From: JBBIMP01 sp037444305
Lineage (GTDB): Bacteria > Acidobacteriota > UBA6911
Assembly (NCBI GenBank): GCA_037444305.1
Contig: JBBIMP010000073.1
Coordinates: 1-13,295 of the forward strand
Reading direction: 5' to 3'
DNA: 13,295 nt
The notes under the pieces are model-generated. The model was not told the origin of the DNA. It searched no databases and worked only from the letters and a program-made list of their open reading frames with translations. The position numbers and the translations under genes were made by a program. Of this stretch, positions 9,983 through 13,295 are shown piece by piece (within the stretch, counting starts at the first letter, position 1; every line of letters begins with the position of its first letter).

Positions 9983-10654
9983 TCCATTGCCATCGTCAGG
10001 CAATGCGCCGCAATCGCCGGTGGTCTTGTCGCCGTCGCACGAAATCCGGTGCGGACCGATTATGTGCGGTCGCACGGCGCTCCAGGAGCCATCTCCCAGG
10101 CCATGGAGCTGGGCAGGTGCATCCGCGGCGCCGGTTCATGCGGCGAGGCAGCGCGCCGGTTAGCGCACCGGCTTGGCGCCGTTCAGGTCGCGGAGGGCAC
10201 TGTCGCCGGGATGAAACTGGAGACACGGGAGGGTCTCGACGTTGGCGATTGCGAGGTAGGCGCAGACTCGGGGAACTTCCTGTTGAGCTTCTGCAACGAA
10301 TTCATCTGCATGGAAAGAACAGGCGGAAGGCTCGCAACATTTCCCGATCTCAGCGCAGTTCTCCACCAGGATTCCGGCCTGCCTTTGACCACGGCCGAGA
10401 TTCGGGAGGGAATGCCCGTGGCGCTGCTCACCGTGCCCCGGGCGCGGCTCAACCTGGGCGCCGGAATGCGCGATCCCGCGCTTTTTGGGCCGGTCGAACG
10501 AATGACCGGGAAGGAAATCGTCAAGTACCTACTGGACTGCATCGGGTTCAACCGGAGGGTGAAGGAGATCTGCGGCCGCGTCACCGGCCTTTCCGTGCTG
10601 CAGGCCGGCACCCTGACGGCGAGGATCGCGCGCGAACTGGCTGGAGACTGGTGA
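9983..10654 (+). pseudogene. DUF917 (S-methyl thiohydantoin desulfurase-like) protein, 3'-derived fragment
   Basis: The frame reads VRQCAAIAGGLVAVARN, then GAPGAISQAMELGRCIRGA, FCNEFICMERTGGRLATFPD, and later LPLTTAEIREGMPV and DPALFGPVERM. This matches the C-terminal half of DUF917 proteins, which end with a 'F.NE....DG..LAT.PDL......G.P.TTEELR.G..V' pattern. The first half of the usual roughly 360-residue protein is missing. The frame is two bases out of register with the OPT fragment directly upstream. DUF917 genes often sit beside transporters and hydantoinase genes, so an internal deletion in such a cluster is the simplest origin. The frame is open to the TGA stop, so decay is limited and the loss may be recent. 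Confidence 0.65.
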
Positions 10655-10799
10655 ACGCTTGAACAACTAACTCAAGTTCCACGACTGTCAGAGGGTCCGG
10701 CAGCCGTGTTGGTGGTCCTGGTAAACGGAGCCCGGAGCGACAGCGACGGGTCGCGTTACTTGACTGGGCAGTGGAGCTATCGCCTCGTCCGGTTTTGGA

Positions 10800-10829
10800 T
10801 TGCAGCGGTTGAAGCATCCGCCATACAAT
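10800..10829 (+). promoter_or_regulatory. Candidate sigma70-type promoter for the prolyl oligopeptidase gene
   Basis: TTGCAG (10800-10805) and TACAAT (10824-10829) are separated by 18 bp, about 58 bp upstream of the chosen start at 10888. The rest of 10655-10887 shows no gene. The match is by eye only and the organism's sigma consensus is unknown. Confidence 0.35.
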
Positions 10830-10887
10830 CGCTATTCAGTCTGGCATGTTTATTGACGGACCCGACGATTCCCCTGGAGGCATCCAA

Positions 10888-13032
<2,145 letters not shown>

Positions 13033-13042
13033 ATCCCCAGAA

Positions 13043-13108
13043 CGGTGTCAGGCCTGAATGGCGCGTAAATAAGGAATCGAGGACCCTGAAAGGGTCCAAC
13101 AGGAAAGC
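13043..13108 (+). repeat. REP-like repeat, copy A (hairpin 1 only)
   Basis: It contains hairpin 1, GGACCCTGAAAGGGTCC (13081-13097; 7-bp stem, GAA loop), preceded by the shared GAATGGCGCGTAAATAAGG segment. It is identical to copy B over 66 bases, then breaks at GGAAAGC where the duplicated gene fragment begins. Lying 11-74 nt after the stop codon, it may act as a 3'-end structure. Confidence 0.85.
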
Positions 13109-13167
13109 AGACGGCGGACATCTTCGCCTTCATCTTCGCGAACATGTCCTTGAAGCCGACATTGTAG
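13107..13167 (+). pseudogene. Orphan 3' end of a prolyl oligopeptidase gene (variant copy)
   Basis: The bases encode QTADIFAFIFANMSLKPTL and a TAG stop. The intact gene upstream ends QTADIFAFIFANLSLQPKL. The changes are conservative at protein level, as expected for the end of a paralogous or allelic gene rather than random decay of an exact duplicate. There is no start and no more than about 19 codons, so it is a fragment. Confidence 0.8.
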
Positions 13168-13184
13168 ACTCGCAGATCGGAGAG

Positions 13185-13269
13185 CGGTGTCAGGCCTGAA
13201 TGGCGCGTAAATAAGGAATCGAGGACCCTGAAAGGGTCCAACAGGAAAGCCCAGGGCGTAAGCCCTGGG
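13185..13269 (+). repeat. REP-like double-hairpin repeat, copy B (complete)
   Basis: Hairpin 1 is at 13223-13239 (7-bp stem, GAA loop). Hairpin 2, CCCAGGGCGTAAGCCCTGGG, is at 13250-13269 (8-bp stem, GUAA tetraloop of the GNRA type). It is the best copy of the element also found at 1-75 on the other strand. Both loops have compact, stabilising sequences, which suggests the element matters as RNA or as a RAYT-type substrate. Confidence 0.85.
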
Positions 13270-13295
13270 TTGTCGGCGAATGCCGGGATTGAGCC

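Noticed and set aside
9985..10662. Continuation of the OPT frame to a 452-residue product
   Set aside because: After about 9981 this frame is Arg-rich nonsense, while the DUF917 match lies in another frame of the same DNA.

Overview
The window is about 13.3 kb of GC-rich bacterial DNA. It carries large secreted peptidases (a tricorn-like S41 protease and a prolyl oligopeptidase), TPR/thioredoxin fusions, scattered REP-like hairpin repeats and several gene remnants. This mix resembles Acidobacteriota or a related soil or sediment lineage. That is an inference from gene content; no rRNA or marker gene is present.

The main discovery is at the left end. What looks like two ORFs on the minus strand is one gene (53-2164) interrupted by a single in-frame TGA (398-400). 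The TGA sits exactly at the first cysteine of a thioredoxin CGPC motif (WATW-UGA-GPC). Ten nucleotides after it is a perfect 7-bp stem with a 3-nt GUA loop, in the position and form of a bacterial SECIS element. The gene's own final stop is also TGA, and several other genes here end in TGA, so the code is not globally reassigned. I read this as a secreted 703-residue TPR-TlpA selenoprotein with Sec589.

Layout: 1-75, REP-like double-hairpin repeat overlapping the 3' end of the selenoprotein gene. 53-2164 (-), the selenoprotein. 2237-2282, a 13-bp inverted repeat between divergent genes. 2308-3882 (+), a GT-C membrane glycosyltransferase whose stop lies in a second copy of the repeat arm. 3887-4114 (-), an XRE regulator truncated by that same repeat. 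4185-4227, a strong hairpin. 4245-7547 (-), tricorn-like protease. 7664-7858 (-), a frameshifted beta-propeller remnant. 7891-8364 (-), a small membrane methyltransferase. 8573-9228 (-), a VapBC-type toxin-antitoxin pair. 9304-10654 (+), an OPT transporter 5' fragment joined out of frame to a DUF917 3' fragment by an apparent deletion. 10888-13032 (+), prolyl oligopeptidase. 12972-13269, an imperfect tandem duplication of that gene's last codons plus REP.

The two peptidases fit extracytoplasmic peptide degradation, and the selenoprotein fits extracytoplasmic thiol redox chemistry. The genes do not form one operon. The region looks like independent units separated by repeat elements and deletion scars.
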